64,000 nucleotides of DNA from Parafrankia discariae (GTDB lineage: Bacteria; Actinomycetota; Actinomycetes; Frankiales; Frankiaceae): the NCBI RefSeq assembly GCF_000373365.1, contig NZ_KB891211.1, positions 30,795 through 94,794 on the forward strand. Direction: 5' to 3'. Each line of letters begins with the position of its first letter. The first letter of the stretch is position 1. The notes below the pieces were generated by a model, which did no database searches, was not told where the DNA came from, and worked only from the letters and a program-made list of their open reading frames with translations. The position numbers and the translations under genes are program-made. Of the stretch, positions 23,126 through 32,531 are shown piece after piece.

Positions 23126-24834
23126 AGATCACGGCTAAGCACCGGTGTGGGTGCCGGGACCCGGAGACCAAGAGCAAGTACCCGGCCGGGACCTGCCCCG
23201 ACCGCACCAAGCGCGGGCACGGGTTCTACTCCGGCGAGTTCCGCGTCCCGGCCGAGCTCGTCGCGCTGGCCGGCACGGACCGGGTCCGGTTCCGCGGAGA
23301 CACCCGCAAGGAAGCCGAAGACGACGGCGACCGGAAGTGGGCAGCGATCCGCGCCGGTCAGCAGCACATCGGCAAGCTCACCGTGGGCGCCTACCTCGAC
23401 GACTGGTTGGGCAGGAAGAACGCGCTCCGGCCGACCACCCGGGCCCGGTACGAGCAGTTCATCCGGCTGCACCTGGTGCCGTTCATCGGAACGATGCCGC
23501 TGTCGGGTCTGCGGGCCGAGCACATCGACGCGGCGCTGAAGCTGGCGGTGAAGGCCTCCCGGGAACGCCGGGGGCGGCCGGTTGGGCCGGCGACCGTGAA
23601 GGACGTGTTGGAGATGCTGCGGACCGCGTTGAACGACGCGGTGCGACAGCGGAAGCTCGACTTCAACCCCGCGAACGGTGTTGAGCTGGCGTCCTACTCG
23701 ACACCCGAGGTGGAGCCGTGGGAGGCCGAGGAGGTCGGCCGGTTCCTCGACGAGGCCGCCGGCGACCGACTCGCCGCGGCGTACGAACTGATCGCGCTGC
23801 ACGGCCTACGCCGCGGTGAGGTGTGCGGGGCGACCTGGCCCGGACTCGACGAGGACGCCGGGGTACTCGTGGTCCGCCAGCAGATCACCCGGTCCGGTGC
23901 GTCGCTCGGCGTGTGGGCACCGAAGACGAAGTCCGGCCGCCGGAAGGTCGACCTTGCAAAGGTCACGGTTGGGTCTCTCGGTGTGCACCGTCTCCGCCAG
24001 GACGACGAACGCGAGGCCGTCGGGCCGGCATGGGACAACGGCACGTTGCCCGACGAGCACGGCAGGCCGGTCCAGCTCCGGGACCTGATCTTCACGCATC
24101 CGTCAGGGCGGCATCTGGCCCCGGAATACCTCACCCGGCAGATGCAACGGATCGCCCGGCGGGTCGGCCTGCTCGGCACAGTGAAGGTCGAGGCGGAGGC
24201 CGGGGCGGTCACGGTTGTCATCGGTACCCGGTACCGGCCGGCGGCGGGCACGTGGACGCTGTACCGGGACCGGCTGCCGGTCGGGGAGGTGACCGTGCTC
24301 GGTGTCGCCGTCCAGGGCTCGCGGTCGGTGCTGCACCTGTCCGAACCTCTGCCCGTCGACCTGGCGGCGGGAGACGAGATCGGGGAACGCCTACTCTCCC
24401 CCAAGCGTTTGCACGATCTTCGGCACGGGTCGGCGTCGATCATGCTTGGTGAGGGCATCGACATCACGACCGTCTCGAAGATCCTCGGTCACTCTTCGAC
24501 GTCGATGACGGGGAACACGTACGCGCATCTGCTGCGGTCGACCGGGCAGGCGGCGGCGGAGACAGTCGCCGCGGCGATCCCCCGTAAAACGGTTCGTCCG
24601 CACCATGTCCTCACCAGCACCGGTGACGGTGGCGGGATCGCGGAGGCGTCTGGCGTTTCTACTGGTAGAGGGGCCGTCCTAGGTGGACGGCCCCTCTCGG
24701 CGTCGGTGGAGGTGGCGGGAATCGAACCCGCGTCCTCCGGCCCCGACACAGGGCTTCTCCGGGCGCAGCCTGCTTGTTTTTTCTCAGCCCCGCCGGTCCC
24801 GCAGGCAAGCCGGCGCAGGCTCAGTCGCTGTTAG
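23122..24834 (+). CDS. int: Tyrosine site-specific integrase
   Basis: A 570-residue enzyme starting in a GTGA overlap. Arm-type N-terminus with CGCRD and TCPDRTKRGHGFYSG (possible zinc site), SAM-like core-binding domain (LTVGAYLDDWLGRKNALRPT), then the catalytic domain with Arg230 (HGLRRGE), H431-D-L-R-H435, H457 (LGH) and nucleophile Tyr467 (NTYAHLL). An insertion of about 75 residues (352-427, RYRPAAGTWTLYRDRLPVGE) sits before the HxLRH box. The last ~45 residues are read through the terminator hairpin, att repeat and antisense to ssrA, so this tail depends on the integration state. Confidence 0.93.
   Translation: MKITAKHRCGCRDPETKSKYPAGTCPDRTKRGHGFYSGEFRVPAELVALAGTDRVRFRGDTRKEAEDDGDRKWAAIRAGQQHIGKLTVGAYLDDWLGRKNALRPTTRARYEQFIRLHLVPFIGTMPLSGLRAEHIDAALKLAVKASRERRGRPVGPATVKDVLEMLRTALNDAVRQRKLDFNPANGVELASYSTPEVEPWEAEEVGRFLDEAAGDRLAAAYELIALHGLRRGEVCGATWPGLDEDAGVLVVRQQITRSGASLGVWAPKTKSGRRKVDLAKVTVGSLGVHRLRQDDEREAVGPAWDNGTLPDEHGRPVQLRDLIFTHPSGRHLAPEYLTRQMQRIARRVGLLGTVKVEAEAGAVTVVIGTRYRPAAGTWTLYRDRLPVGEVTVLGVAVQGSRSVLHLSEPLPVDLAAGDEIGERLLSPKRLHDLRHGSASIMLGEGIDITTVSKILGHSSTSMTGNTYAHLLRSTGQAAAETVAAAIPRKTVRPHHVLTSTGDGGGIAEASGVSTGRGAVLGGRPLSASVEVAGIEPASSGPDTGLLRAQPACFFSAPPVPQASRRRLSRC
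24667..24697 (+). terminator. Perfect hairpin inside the integrase 3' end
   Basis: AGAGGGGCCGTCC, loop TAGGT, exact complement. Same stem as 4169-4199. It lies within the integrase reading frame, just before the att repeat, and could stop integrase transcription before it reaches ssrA in antisense. Confidence 0.6.
24703..24729 (+). other. Right attachment-site repeat in ssrA
   Basis: The 27-bp copy identical to 4205-4231. Here it encodes, on the minus strand, the acceptor end and T-arm (TTCGATTCCCGCC) of tmRNA. Element integration rebuilds an apparently complete tmRNA 3' end. Confidence 0.88.
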
Positions 24835-25078
24835 ATTTCCCGACTCACCCCGCGACCGGGTGGGACGGTGATCCTCCTGTCGACGCCAGATCCTGGGCCG
24901 GAGGAACTCCCAGGCTGACGGCTAGTTGGTCTCTACTCAGGCCGCGAGGGCGTAAGTGGAGCTAGCAGGCTGCGTCTTAGTGGCAGCTGTTGTTCTGAAC
25001 GGATCGTTAACGAGATAACCGCTCATCCTCGGCCCGCTTCCCCTGCCTCGACGTCCGGAGTCGAAGCCGGTCACCCCC
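24705..25078 (-). ncRNA. ssrA: Transfer-messenger RNA (tmRNA)
   Basis: Rescues stalled ribosomes together with SmpB (gene at 28142). The 5' end GGGGGTGACCGGCTTCGACT (25078 down) is typical. Its first seven bases pair with CACCTCC at the 3' end (24708-24714, one G-U). The tag frame 24937-24984 reads ATKTQPASSTYALAA then a stop, with the conserved ALAA degradation signal. The final A of CCA is not encoded (CCG in DNA). The 3' end is the integration site of the element. Confidence 0.95.
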
Positions 25079-25291
25079 TGGCGTGTGCTGTCCGGTGCGT
25101 GTGTACAGCCGATCCAACGCCGACTGCCCACCGCATGTTCCCACACGGCGCCGCGACTCGACCACTCGGTTACGGCCCGGCCCGGCGCGGCGACCGCCGG
25201 CGGCACCGACATCGCCCGCGGGCCGGGCGGGCGAGCGGCACCGCCCCGCCAGCCGGGCGGAACAGACCACAGGAGGCTGGAACAGGTCGAC

Positions 25292-25344
25292 CGTCTATAT
25301 AGTTGAACGTTCAAGACACAGACGATCCGAGCAGGGGGAACGCG
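25292..25344 (+). promoter_or_regulatory. Promoter/operator of the VOC gene
   Basis: A TATATA box (25296-25301) is followed by the perfect 12-bp palindrome TTGAACGTTCAA (25303-25314), 30 bp before the ATG. The ribosome site is GGGGGAA. The palindrome is a likely binding site of a dimeric repressor encoded elsewhere. Confidence 0.5.
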
Positions 25345-25812
25345 ATGGAGATCAAGGAACTGGGACACATCGTGCTGTACGTGCGTGAACTCGAGCGTTC
25401 CGTCGCCTTCTACCGGGACATCCTCGGCTGGCGGCAGGTCTTCCCGGAGATCAGCGAGTCGTCCGGTCTGGGCGTGCCCGCGGCGGCGTTCTCCTCCGGC
25501 CGCACGCACCACGAGCTGCTGTTGATCGAGGTCGGGGCGGACGCGGCGGCGCTGCCGCCCGGTCGGCGCGTCGGGCTCTACCACTTCGGGTTGAAGGTCG
25601 GTGACAGCGACGACGAGCTGCGGGCCGCGCTGGAGCGCGTCAAGCGGGCCGGTGTGCGGATCGCGGGCGCGTCGGACCACACGGTCACCCACAGCCTCTA
25701 CATCTACGACCCGGACGGCAACGAGATCGAGCTGTACATCGACGTGCCCGGGGTCGACTGGCGTACCAACCCCGCCCTGGTCGCGGCGCCCATCCGTCCG
25801 CTCCGCCTCTGA
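25345..25812 (+). CDS. VOC-family (glyoxalase/extradiol-dioxygenase fold) protein
   Basis: A 155-residue single-subunit VOC protein. ELGHIVLYVRELERSVAFYR is the first beta-alpha-beta unit with the metal His (GHIV); the second unit has HFGLKVGD and LYIYDPDGNEIELYIDVP, giving the second His and a Glu ligand. It may be a glyoxalase, dioxygenase or resistance protein; substrate is not determined. ATG 25345 follows GGGGGAA. A palindromic operator-like site is just upstream. Confidence 0.85.
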   Translation: MEIKELGHIVLYVRELERSVAFYRDILGWRQVFPEISESSGLGVPAAAFSSGRTHHELLLIEVGADAAALPPGRRVGLYHFGLKVGDSDDELRAALERVKRAGVRIAGASDHTVTHSLYIYDPDGNEIELYIDVPGVDWRTNPALVAAPIRPLRL

Positions 25813-25934
25813 GCGGCCGGGCCACGGCGGCCATACCGGCGGCCACCACGACCACCGCGGCACCACGACCACCGCGCGCCGCGACCACCGCGCGTCACGA
25901 CCGGTGACCAGCACGGGTCCGGGACACTGGCCGG

Positions 25935-26759
25935 GTGCCCTCCGCGAGCGAACGCGCGACGGGCTCCGAGCGGCGGACGGTCGCCCTGCTCCTCGTGATG
26001 GCCGCACTGACCGGCCTGGTGGACTCGCTGACCTTCCTGGGGCTCGGCGAGGTCTTCGTGGCCAACATGACGGGCAACGTGGTGGTCCTCGGCTTCTCCC
26101 TCGCCGGGGCCACCGGGATCTCCGGCATCCTGTCGTTGAACGCGCTCGGCTGCTTCGTGCTCGGGGCGCTGGCCGGCGGGCGGGTCGGCGCCCGGCTCGG
26201 CCGGCGCCCCCGGCTCTGGCTGGCGGCGGTGACCGCCGCGCAGGCCGTCCTGGTGGCCGTGGCACTGGCGGTGGCGGCCCGCTGGCTCGGTGACGTCCTG
26301 GAGCTGGCGGTCACCGCGGGCGGCCGCTCGGACCGGGATCATCCCGGGGGAGCCGAGTACGCGATCGTCTCGACGCTGGCCGTGGCGATGGGGCTGCAGC
26401 ACGCGACCGCGCAGCACCTGGCCAGGCCGGAGATCCCGACGAACGTGCTCACCACCACGATCACCACTTTCGCCGTCCGGACCCGGCTGGGCGGGGGCCG
26501 GGGGTCGGGCGGGCCCCGGCAGCTGGTCGGGCCCGCGGTGATGTTCGCGAGTGCCGGCGCCGGCGCGCTGGGCTTTCTGCGGGTGACACCGCTGCTGCCG
26601 CTGTACGCCGGACTGACGCTGGTCGCGCTGAACCTCGGGCTCACCATCGCCGGCTCCGTGTTCAGTCCCCGGCCGGACCGCCCCGTGTCCCGGCCACCCG
26701 ATCCGCCCGACCTGTCCGATCCGTCTGATCAGACTGATACGCCTGATCAGCCTGGGTGA
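25935..26759 (+). CDS. YoaK/DUF1275-family membrane protein
   Basis: A 274-residue integral membrane protein with about six hydrophobic segments. Family features: ALTGLVDSLTFLGLGEVFVA followed by NMTGNVVVLGF near the N-terminus, then GLQHATAQHLARPEIPTNVL. Function of the family is unknown. The hydrophilic C-terminal tail ([20 protein letters not shown]) is encoded by small repeats and overlaps the 3' end of the convergent methyltransferase gene by 98 bp. Confidence 0.85.
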   Translation: MPSASERATGSERRTVALLLVMAALTGLVDSLTFLGLGEVFVANMTGNVVVLGFSLAGATGISGILSLNALGCFVLGALAGGRVGARLGRRPRLWLAAVTAAQAVLVAVALAVAARWLGDVLELAVTAGGRSDRDHPGGAEYAIVSTLAVAMGLQHATAQHLARPEIPTNVLTTTITTFAVRTRLGGGRGSGGPRQLVGPAVMFASAGAGALGFLRVTPLLPLYAGLTLVALNLGLTIAGSVFSPRPDRPVSRPPDPPDLSDPSDQTDTPDQPG

Positions 26760-28149
26760 CGTCGGTACACAGGAGAGCCCACGGTTCGTCCCGCATCCGG
26801 GTCATCACCACCGTCATGGTGCGGCCTCCCGGGACGAGGTGGCGCCGGGCCGGCAGCAGCCGCCGCCGGATGGCGTCCACGTCCCCGGCGAGTCCGCGCC
26901 GGCGCACGTCGAGCGCGCCGATGCCGGCCGCGCGTACCGCCGCGGCGACCCGGCGCACGTCGAAGGGCATCTCGGCCTCGACCCGCAGCGTCCGCGCGAA
27001 CGGGGTCGCCAGCGGCCGGTCGGCGCCGAGGAACGCGATCCTCGGGTCGATCTGCCACCCGCCCACCAGGCGGCCCAGCGTGCCGACCAGCCCGGCCCGG
27101 GTCACGGCGGGATTCGGGTCGAAGAGGTACTCACCCGGTGGCCGGACCGGAAGCGGGACGGGCCCGCCACCGGGACCGCCACTACTGGGACCGCCGCCAC
27201 CACCGGTGCCGGTGCCAGTACCGGCGCCGGAATCGTCGTCCCTTTCGGCACCGGCGGGGTCCGGATCGCCGGTCAGCGTCGCCACCCGCGGTCCGGTGGT
27301 GTCGAGCACCGAACGGTCGCCCGGGCCGAGCAGCACCGTGGCCCGCCGGGACGCCGTCGCGAGCGCGGGCGAGAACAGCACGGACTCCTTGAGACCACGT
27401 CGGTCCGCGACGAACTCGATCTCCCAGCCCGGCGGGACGAGCTCCACCGGGAGCCCCGGAGCCGCCTTGACCGCGACCGCCTCGACCCGCTCGGTCAGCC
27501 CGAAGCACCAGGCCAGTGGAGGTTCACCGGCTCCGGCGGACATCCGCCGCTCGCCGCCGCGCCGCGCCGGATCGACGAAGACACCGTCGACGCCGGCCAG
27601 GTCGACGTCCCGGACGTCCGCCGCCCGGGCCTCGACCCCGCCGGACCCGTTCTCCCGCGCACCGCCCCGGAGAACGTGCGCGTTGTGGACGGCCATCCGC
27701 AGGTGCAACGGGTCGCGGTCGACGGCGAGGACCGGGTGCTCGGCCGCCAGGGCCAGGAGGTCACCGCCGATGCCGGTGCACAGGTCGGCGAGGCGGCCCA
27801 GGCCGGCGAACCTCGCCGCCCGATGCGTCGCCGCCCGTTCGGACGAGGCCTGCTCCAGCCCGGCCCGGGTGAAGAACATCCGCTCGGCCTGGCTGAACTT
27901 CGCCGCGGCCCGGGCCCGCAGCTCGGCCTGGGCGAACGCGGCGGCGACGAGCTCGGGGGGATGCCCGGCGGCGCGCAGCCGGGAACCGGCGCGCAGCTCC
28001 GTGCCGTCGGCGTGGGCCGCGGCGGCGGCGGCCAGCAGGTCCGCTCCCGTGGGGGTCAGCAACGCGTCGAACGCGGCGAGCAGGCGGACGGCCTGCTCGC
28101 CGTCCTGGCCCGGCGCCGCGGGCTGGCCGGACACGGGCCGGTCAGACAC
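26662..28149 (-). CDS. SAM-dependent methyltransferase with THUMP-like C-terminal domain
   Basis: A 495-residue protein. Residues 1-110 are helical ([20 protein letters not shown]); the SAM-binding motif is [20 protein letters not shown] with acidic [10 protein letters not shown]; then VFVDPARR and later AVKAAPGLP, the catalytic-core order of this family. The C-terminal THUMP-like part has [20 protein letters not shown] and [18 protein letters not shown]. Probably an RNA methyltransferase. The tail [16 protein letters not shown] reads the same repeats as the convergent gene. Start overlaps smpB by 8 bp, so it is in that operon. Confidence 0.85.
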   Translation of the reverse strand: MSDRPVSGQPAAPGQDGEQAVRLLAAFDALLTPTGADLLAAAAAAHADGTELRAGSRLRAAGHPPELVAAAFAQAELRARAAAKFSQAERMFFTRAGLEQASSERAATHRAARFAGLGRLADLCTGIGGDLLALAAEHPVLAVDRDPLHLRMAVHNAHVLRGGARENGSGGVEARAADVRDVDLAGVDGVFVDPARRGGERRMSAGAGEPPLAWCFGLTERVEAVAVKAAPGLPVELVPPGWEIEFVADRRGLKESVLFSPALATASRRATVLLGPGDRSVLDTTGPRVATLTGDPDPAGAERDDDSGAGTGTGTGGGGGPSSGGPGGGPVPLPVRPPGEYLFDPNPAVTRAGLVGTLGRLVGGWQIDPRIAFLGADRPLATPFARTLRVEAEMPFDVRRVAAAVRAAGIGALDVRRRGLAGDVDAIRRRLLPARRHLVPGGRTMTVVMTRMRDEPWALLCTDVTQADQAYQSDQTDRTGRADRVAGTRGGPAGD

Positions 28150-28618
28150 GGCCCTTCGCCTGCCGGCCCATGATCCGGCTCATCTCGCGCGCCGCGTCCC
28201 GCTCGGCGAGGGCGTGCCGCTTGTCGTAGTTCTTGCGCCCCCGGGCCAGCGCGATCTCGACCTTCGCCCGGCCGTCCTTGAAGTAGAGCGAGAGGGGGAC
28301 GACGGTGAGACCACCCTCGCGGGTCTTGCCGATCAGCTTCTCGATCTCGGCCCGGTGCAGCAGCAGCTTGCGCCGCCGCCGCGGGGCGTGGTTCGTCCAT
28401 GTGCCCTCGGTGTACTCCGGGATGTGCACGTTGTGCAGCCAGATCTCACCGTCGGCGATCTGCGCGAACCCGTCCACCAGTGACGCGCGGCCGGCGCGCA
28501 GCGCCTTGACCTCGGTGCCCATGAGGACCAGCCCGGCCTCGTAGGTGTCGAGGATGTCGTAGTCGTGGCGGGCGCGCTTGTTCTGCGCGATCAGCTTGCG
28601 CCCGGTCTCCTTCGGCAC
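28142..28618 (-). CDS. smpB: SsrA-binding protein SmpB
   Basis: A 158-residue OB-fold protein that delivers tmRNA to stalled ribosomes. Family segments: [53 protein letters not shown] and the C-terminal [16 protein letters not shown] helix that enters the mRNA channel. Normal length. It lies 3 kb from ssrA and follows ftsX, the usual actinobacterial order. Confidence 0.97.
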   Translation of the reverse strand: MPKETGRKLIAQNKRARHDYDILDTYEAGLVLMGTEVKALRAGRASLVDGFAQIADGEIWLHNVHIPEYTEGTWTNHAPRRRRKLLLHRAEIEKLIGKTREGGLTVVPLSLYFKDGRAKVEIALARGRKNYDKRHALAERDAAREMSRIMGRQAKGRV

Positions 28619-28694
28619 TGCTCCTCAGCCCTGCTTCCCGTCCGTGACGTTCCCGTCTCCGCCCCACCGTGGGGCAGCCGTGCGTGGGACGCTG

Positions 28695-29566
28695 TCACAC
28701 CCGCAGGTGCCGGCGCAGCGCGACGGAGGCCATCCCCGCCGCGGCGGCCACCCCGGCGGCGAGCACCACCGCGACCGCCGTCCACACCGCGTCCCATCCG
28801 AACAGAGGGAACATTGTCTGATGGGCGAATCGTCCGTCCACCAGATATATCTTGGCCAGCACCAGGGTGCCCGCCGCGAGCAGCCCGCCGAACAGGCCGG
28901 CCAGCGCGCTCTCCAGCACGAACGGCGCTCTGATCGCGGCGTTGGTCGCGCCGACGAGCCGCATGATCGCGGTCTCCTTCCGGCGCGCGTGGGCGGAGAT
29001 CCGGATCATTGTGTAGATCAGCGCGAACGAGGCCACGGCCTGCGCCGCCGCCAGGGCGAAGGCTCCCAGGGTGAACGCGTCGAGGAAGCGGTAGAGCGGC
29101 CCGAGCAGGGCACGCTGATCCCGAACGGCCTCGACCCCGTCCCGGCCAGTGTACGCGTAGACGATCTCCCCGGCGTCGCGCGGATCGACCAGGGTCAGCC
29201 GGAAGGAGGCCGGGAGGTCGTCGGGGCCGATACCGGCCACGACGTCCGGCGAGCTCCGGAAGTCACGGCGGAACCGCTCGTAGACGTCCTTCTTGCTCTC
29301 GTAGGTGACCTTGGTGACCAGCGGGTCGGCGGCGAGCTCGGCGCGCAGCGCGGAGCGGTCGGTGTCGGTGAGCCCGTCCTGCAGGTCCACGACGACCTCG
29401 ATCTGGTCGAGCAGGAACCGGTCGACGGTGCGGGCCTGGGCGCGCAGCAGCAGGCCGGCGCCGAGCAGGGCCAGGCAGATCGTGACGGTGACGACCACCG
29501 CGCAGGTCATCGCGAGGTTGCGGCGCAGGCTGGTGGCCAGTGCCGCCAGGAGCGGGCCGGGCCGCA

Positions 29567-29567
<1 letters not shown>
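28695..29567 (-). CDS. ftsX: Cell-division ABC transporter permease FtsX
   Basis: A 290-residue membrane protein: cytosolic N-terminus, TM1 (TCAVVVTVTICLALLGAGLL), an extracellular domain (residues about 45-165, VVVDLQDGLTDTDRSALRAE), then three C-terminal TM segments with ISAHARRKETAIMRLVGATN between them. With FtsE it regulates septal peptidoglycan hydrolases. Its ATG overlaps the ftsE stop (TGATG). Confidence 0.96.
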
Positions 29568-30313
<746 letters not shown>

Positions 30314-30544
30314 CAGGACCTCCTCATACTCAGCACAGCAGACCCATCACGATACGTAGTCGGATGGGTCAGGTCTCGCAACCTCGTGGCGCGCGCGTCC
30401 GCCGTGGCCCGTCCCGCCCCGACGGCTTACGGCGGCGTAGCGCATCGGTCGGGCGTACCGTGGAGACGTCGTATCGCGTCCAGCCGGTGACGGACCAGCG
30501 TGCTCGAGGCCGTCGGTCGCCGGACCGGGCCGAAGGAGGACGGC

Positions 30545-30727
30545 ATGTGCTGCGATGACCTGGTCTGCGCGAGGTGCGCCGCCCCAGTCGCGGAGGGGCG
30601 CTGCCCCGCGTGCCGTGCCGCCCGCGAGTCACTGCACCACTCGTCGTTCACCGTCTCGCCGCAGCTACTGGTCGCCCTGCTCACGGTGCTGCTCGCGCTG
30701 GTGCTCCTCGCCGGCTACCGCGTCTGA
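30545..30727 (+). CDS. Small zinc-ribbon membrane protein
   Basis: 60 residues starting ATGTGCTGCGAT after GGAGGA. The N-terminal half has CARCAAPVAEGRCPACRA, a two-CxxC zinc ribbon, and the C-terminal half a single TM segment (LLVALLTVLLALVLLAGYRV). Function unknown. Divergent from ftsE. Confidence 0.7.
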   Translation: MCCDDLVCARCAAPVAEGRCPACRAARESLHHSSFTVSPQLLVALLTVLLALVLLAGYRV

Positions 30728-30991
30728 GCCAGCTCGGCGCCAACTGTCGGCTTCCCTGGACGTCGCCGTCCGTAGCGGTGGTCCGGTCACCCGGTGTGGC
30801 CTCGGGGGCCGGGCGGGCACGCTTGGCGGCTGACGAGCGTTTCCAGGTGTAGAGCCCCCCCGGGGCCGACTCGCCCCTGTGCCGACTCGCCCCTGTGCCG
30901 GCACAGTCCCGGGCCGCCACAGCCCCGGGCCAGGACCGCCCCAGGCCGACACCGCCGTCAGGAGCATCATGCGCGTTCCGCCCTCGCTGAG

Positions 30992-31603
30992 ATGAGCGAG
31001 CGCGCCACCGGCGCGGCACCCGACCACGACCCGGGTACCGGGTGGTCGATGGTTGTTCCCGCCGGCGGTGTCCTGGTCGTCGCGGGCATCCCGGGCGCGG
31101 GCAAGAGCACGCTGATCCAGCGGCTGTACCACGGCGGGCCGGCGGGCGGCCGGGTGGACGACCCACTCGTGCTGGACTCCGCGCAGGTGCGGGCCGTGCT
31201 GGCCCGGCGGCTCGGGTGTCTCCCCTACGCGCTCTACCGGCCGGTCGTGCACACCGTCCACTACTGGCGGATCGCGGCCTGGACCGCCGGTCCGCGCCGC
31301 AACCTGGTGATCCACGAGTGCGGCACCCGGACCTGGGCCCGGCGCACGGTGGCCGCCCTTGCCCGGCTGCGCCGCCGTCCGGCCCACCTGGTCTTCCTGG
31401 AGACCTCACCGGCCGCGGCGCTGGCCGGGCAGCACGCGCGCGGACGGGTCGTCCCCCACCGGTCGTTCCGGCGGCACGAACGGTCGTGGGCCCGGATGCG
31501 CGCGGCCCTGCGGGACGGGTCGCTGGCCCGGGAGGGCTGGACCTGCGTGCGCGGGATCAGCCGCGAGGAGGCCGCCCGGCTGGCCGAGATCCGCTTCGAA
31601 TGA
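30992..31603 (+). CDS. P-loop kinase-like ATPase (zeta-toxin/AAA type)
   Basis: A 203-residue protein with Walker A GIPGAGKST near residue 32, an acidic VLDSAQVRAVLARRLG segment, VIHECGTRTWARRT and a lid-like Arg-rich region. It resembles small kinases that phosphorylate metabolites. No antitoxin is next to it, so a toxin role is not supported. The ATG at 30992 has only a weak ribosome site. Confidence 0.7.
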   Translation: MSERATGAAPDHDPGTGWSMVVPAGGVLVVAGIPGAGKSTLIQRLYHGGPAGGRVDDPLVLDSAQVRAVLARRLGCLPYALYRPVVHTVHYWRIAAWTAGPRRNLVIHECGTRTWARRTVAALARLRRRPAHLVFLETSPAAALAGQHARGRVVPHRSFRRHERSWARMRAALRDGSLAREGWTCVRGISREEAARLAEIRFE

Positions 31604-31610
31604 GTCGTGC

Positions 31611-32408
31611 TCATCCCGCCTGGGCGGGACCGTCGTCCACGGCGTCCGGGATGCGGCCCACGGCCAGCTGGTCGCGCAGGGCGACGACCTCACCGATCAC
31701 GATCACGGCCGGGGAGGAGACGTCCGCCGCCAGCGCCAGCCGGGTGATCTCGCCCAGCGGGCCGGTCACCAGCCGTTCGTGGGCCGTGCCACCGGCGTGG
31801 ATCACCGCGGTCGGGGTCCGCGGCGACCGACCGCGCTTGATCAGTTCGGCGCTGATGCGGGACAGCGCCGCGACCCCCATGAGCACGACCACGGTGCCGG
31901 GGCCGGTCGCGAGGGCGTCCCAGTCCGCCGTCGAACCGGGGTGGGACGGGTCGACGTGACCGCTGACGATCGCCACGTCCTGGGTGATGCCACGGTGGGT
32001 GACCGGGATCCCGGCCAGCGCCGGCACGGCGACCGCGCTGGTCACCCCGGGCACCACCTCGCACGGCACACCGGCGGCGGCGCAGGCCAGCGCCTCCTCG
32101 CCGCCCCGGCCGAACACGAACGGGTCACCGCCCTTGAGGCGGACGACGCCGAGGCCACGCGACGCCCGTTCCACGATGAGGGCGTTGATCTCGTCCTGGG
32201 TGAGGTTGTGGCCGTGCGGGGCCTTGCCCGCGTCGACGATCTCGACGTCCGCCCGCAGCTCGTCCAGCAGCTCGCGGGGGGCGAGGCGGTCGACGACGAC
32301 CACGTCCGCGCGCCGCAGCAGGCGCAGGCCGCGCAGCGTGATCAGATCACCCCGGCCCGGCCCGCCCCCGACCAGCGCGACCCATCCCGCCTGCGCACCC
32401 ACGCCCAC
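31611..32408 (-). CDS. cobA: Uroporphyrinogen-III C-methyltransferase
   Basis: A 265-residue enzyme making precorrin-2 for siroheme and cobalamin. Signatures: VALVGGGPGRGDLITLRGLR, VVDRL, GHNLTQDEINALIV, VVRLKGGDPFVFGRGGEEA and VPGVTSAVAVPALAGIPVTH, with GVAALSRISAELI in the C-terminal half. No uroporphyrinogen synthase or CysG-type dehydrogenase domain is fused. It is convergent with the P-loop kinase gene. Confidence 0.95.
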   Translation of the reverse strand: MGVGAQAGWVALVGGGPGRGDLITLRGLRLLRRADVVVVDRLAPRELLDELRADVEIVDAGKAPHGHNLTQDEINALIVERASRGLGVVRLKGGDPFVFGRGGEEALACAAAGVPCEVVPGVTSAVAVPALAGIPVTHRGITQDVAIVSGHVDPSHPGSTADWDALATGPGTVVVLMGVAALSRISAELIKRGRSPRTPTAVIHAGGTAHERLVTGPLGEITRLALAADVSSPAVIVIGEVVALRDQLAVGRIPDAVDDGPAQAG

Positions 32409-32531
32409 TCCCCATCTCGCGTCGCCCCACCTGGTGTCGCCCCGCGCCGCGTGGCCCCGTCGGGGGTCGCGTCACGTCGCGGGCCGGGCGCCGTGGCCCG
32501 GCCGCGGTGCCCGGCCGCGCGGGCCGTGTGG

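Larger units (their letters stand above)
4205..24729. mobile_element. 20.5-kb integrative element in ssrA (cryptic prophage or satellite)
   Basis: Bounded by the 27-bp direct repeats. The intact integrase sits at the right end reading into ssrA. Inside are excisionase-like proteins, an XRE repressor-like protein, DnaB helicase, two initiator-like genes, HNH nuclease, phage-type small proteins (HGG-motif, FDXHR-type zinc finger, DUF4326, DUF6011) and cargo-like genes (lipoprotein, PIN, GNAT, HD). I see no portal, capsid, large terminase, tail, lysis, FtsK/TraB or relaxase gene. That favours a defective prophage or a phage satellite over a self-transmissible conjugative element. Confidence 0.8.

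Noticed and set aside
4205..24729. Actinomycete conjugative element (AICE)
   Set aside because: No FtsK/TraB-like translocase, Spd proteins or relaxase found. Replication uses a DnaB-type module instead of a RepSA or prim-pol type.
24937..26265. A 442-codon minus-strand frame ending in the tmRNA tag
   Set aside because: Only the last 15 codons (the tag) are meaningful. The rest is antisense to the VOC and DUF1275 genes.
30992..31603. Zeta-toxin/antitoxin system
   Set aside because: Only the P-loop is shared. There is no antitoxin gene next to it and the flanks are ordinary chromosomal genes.
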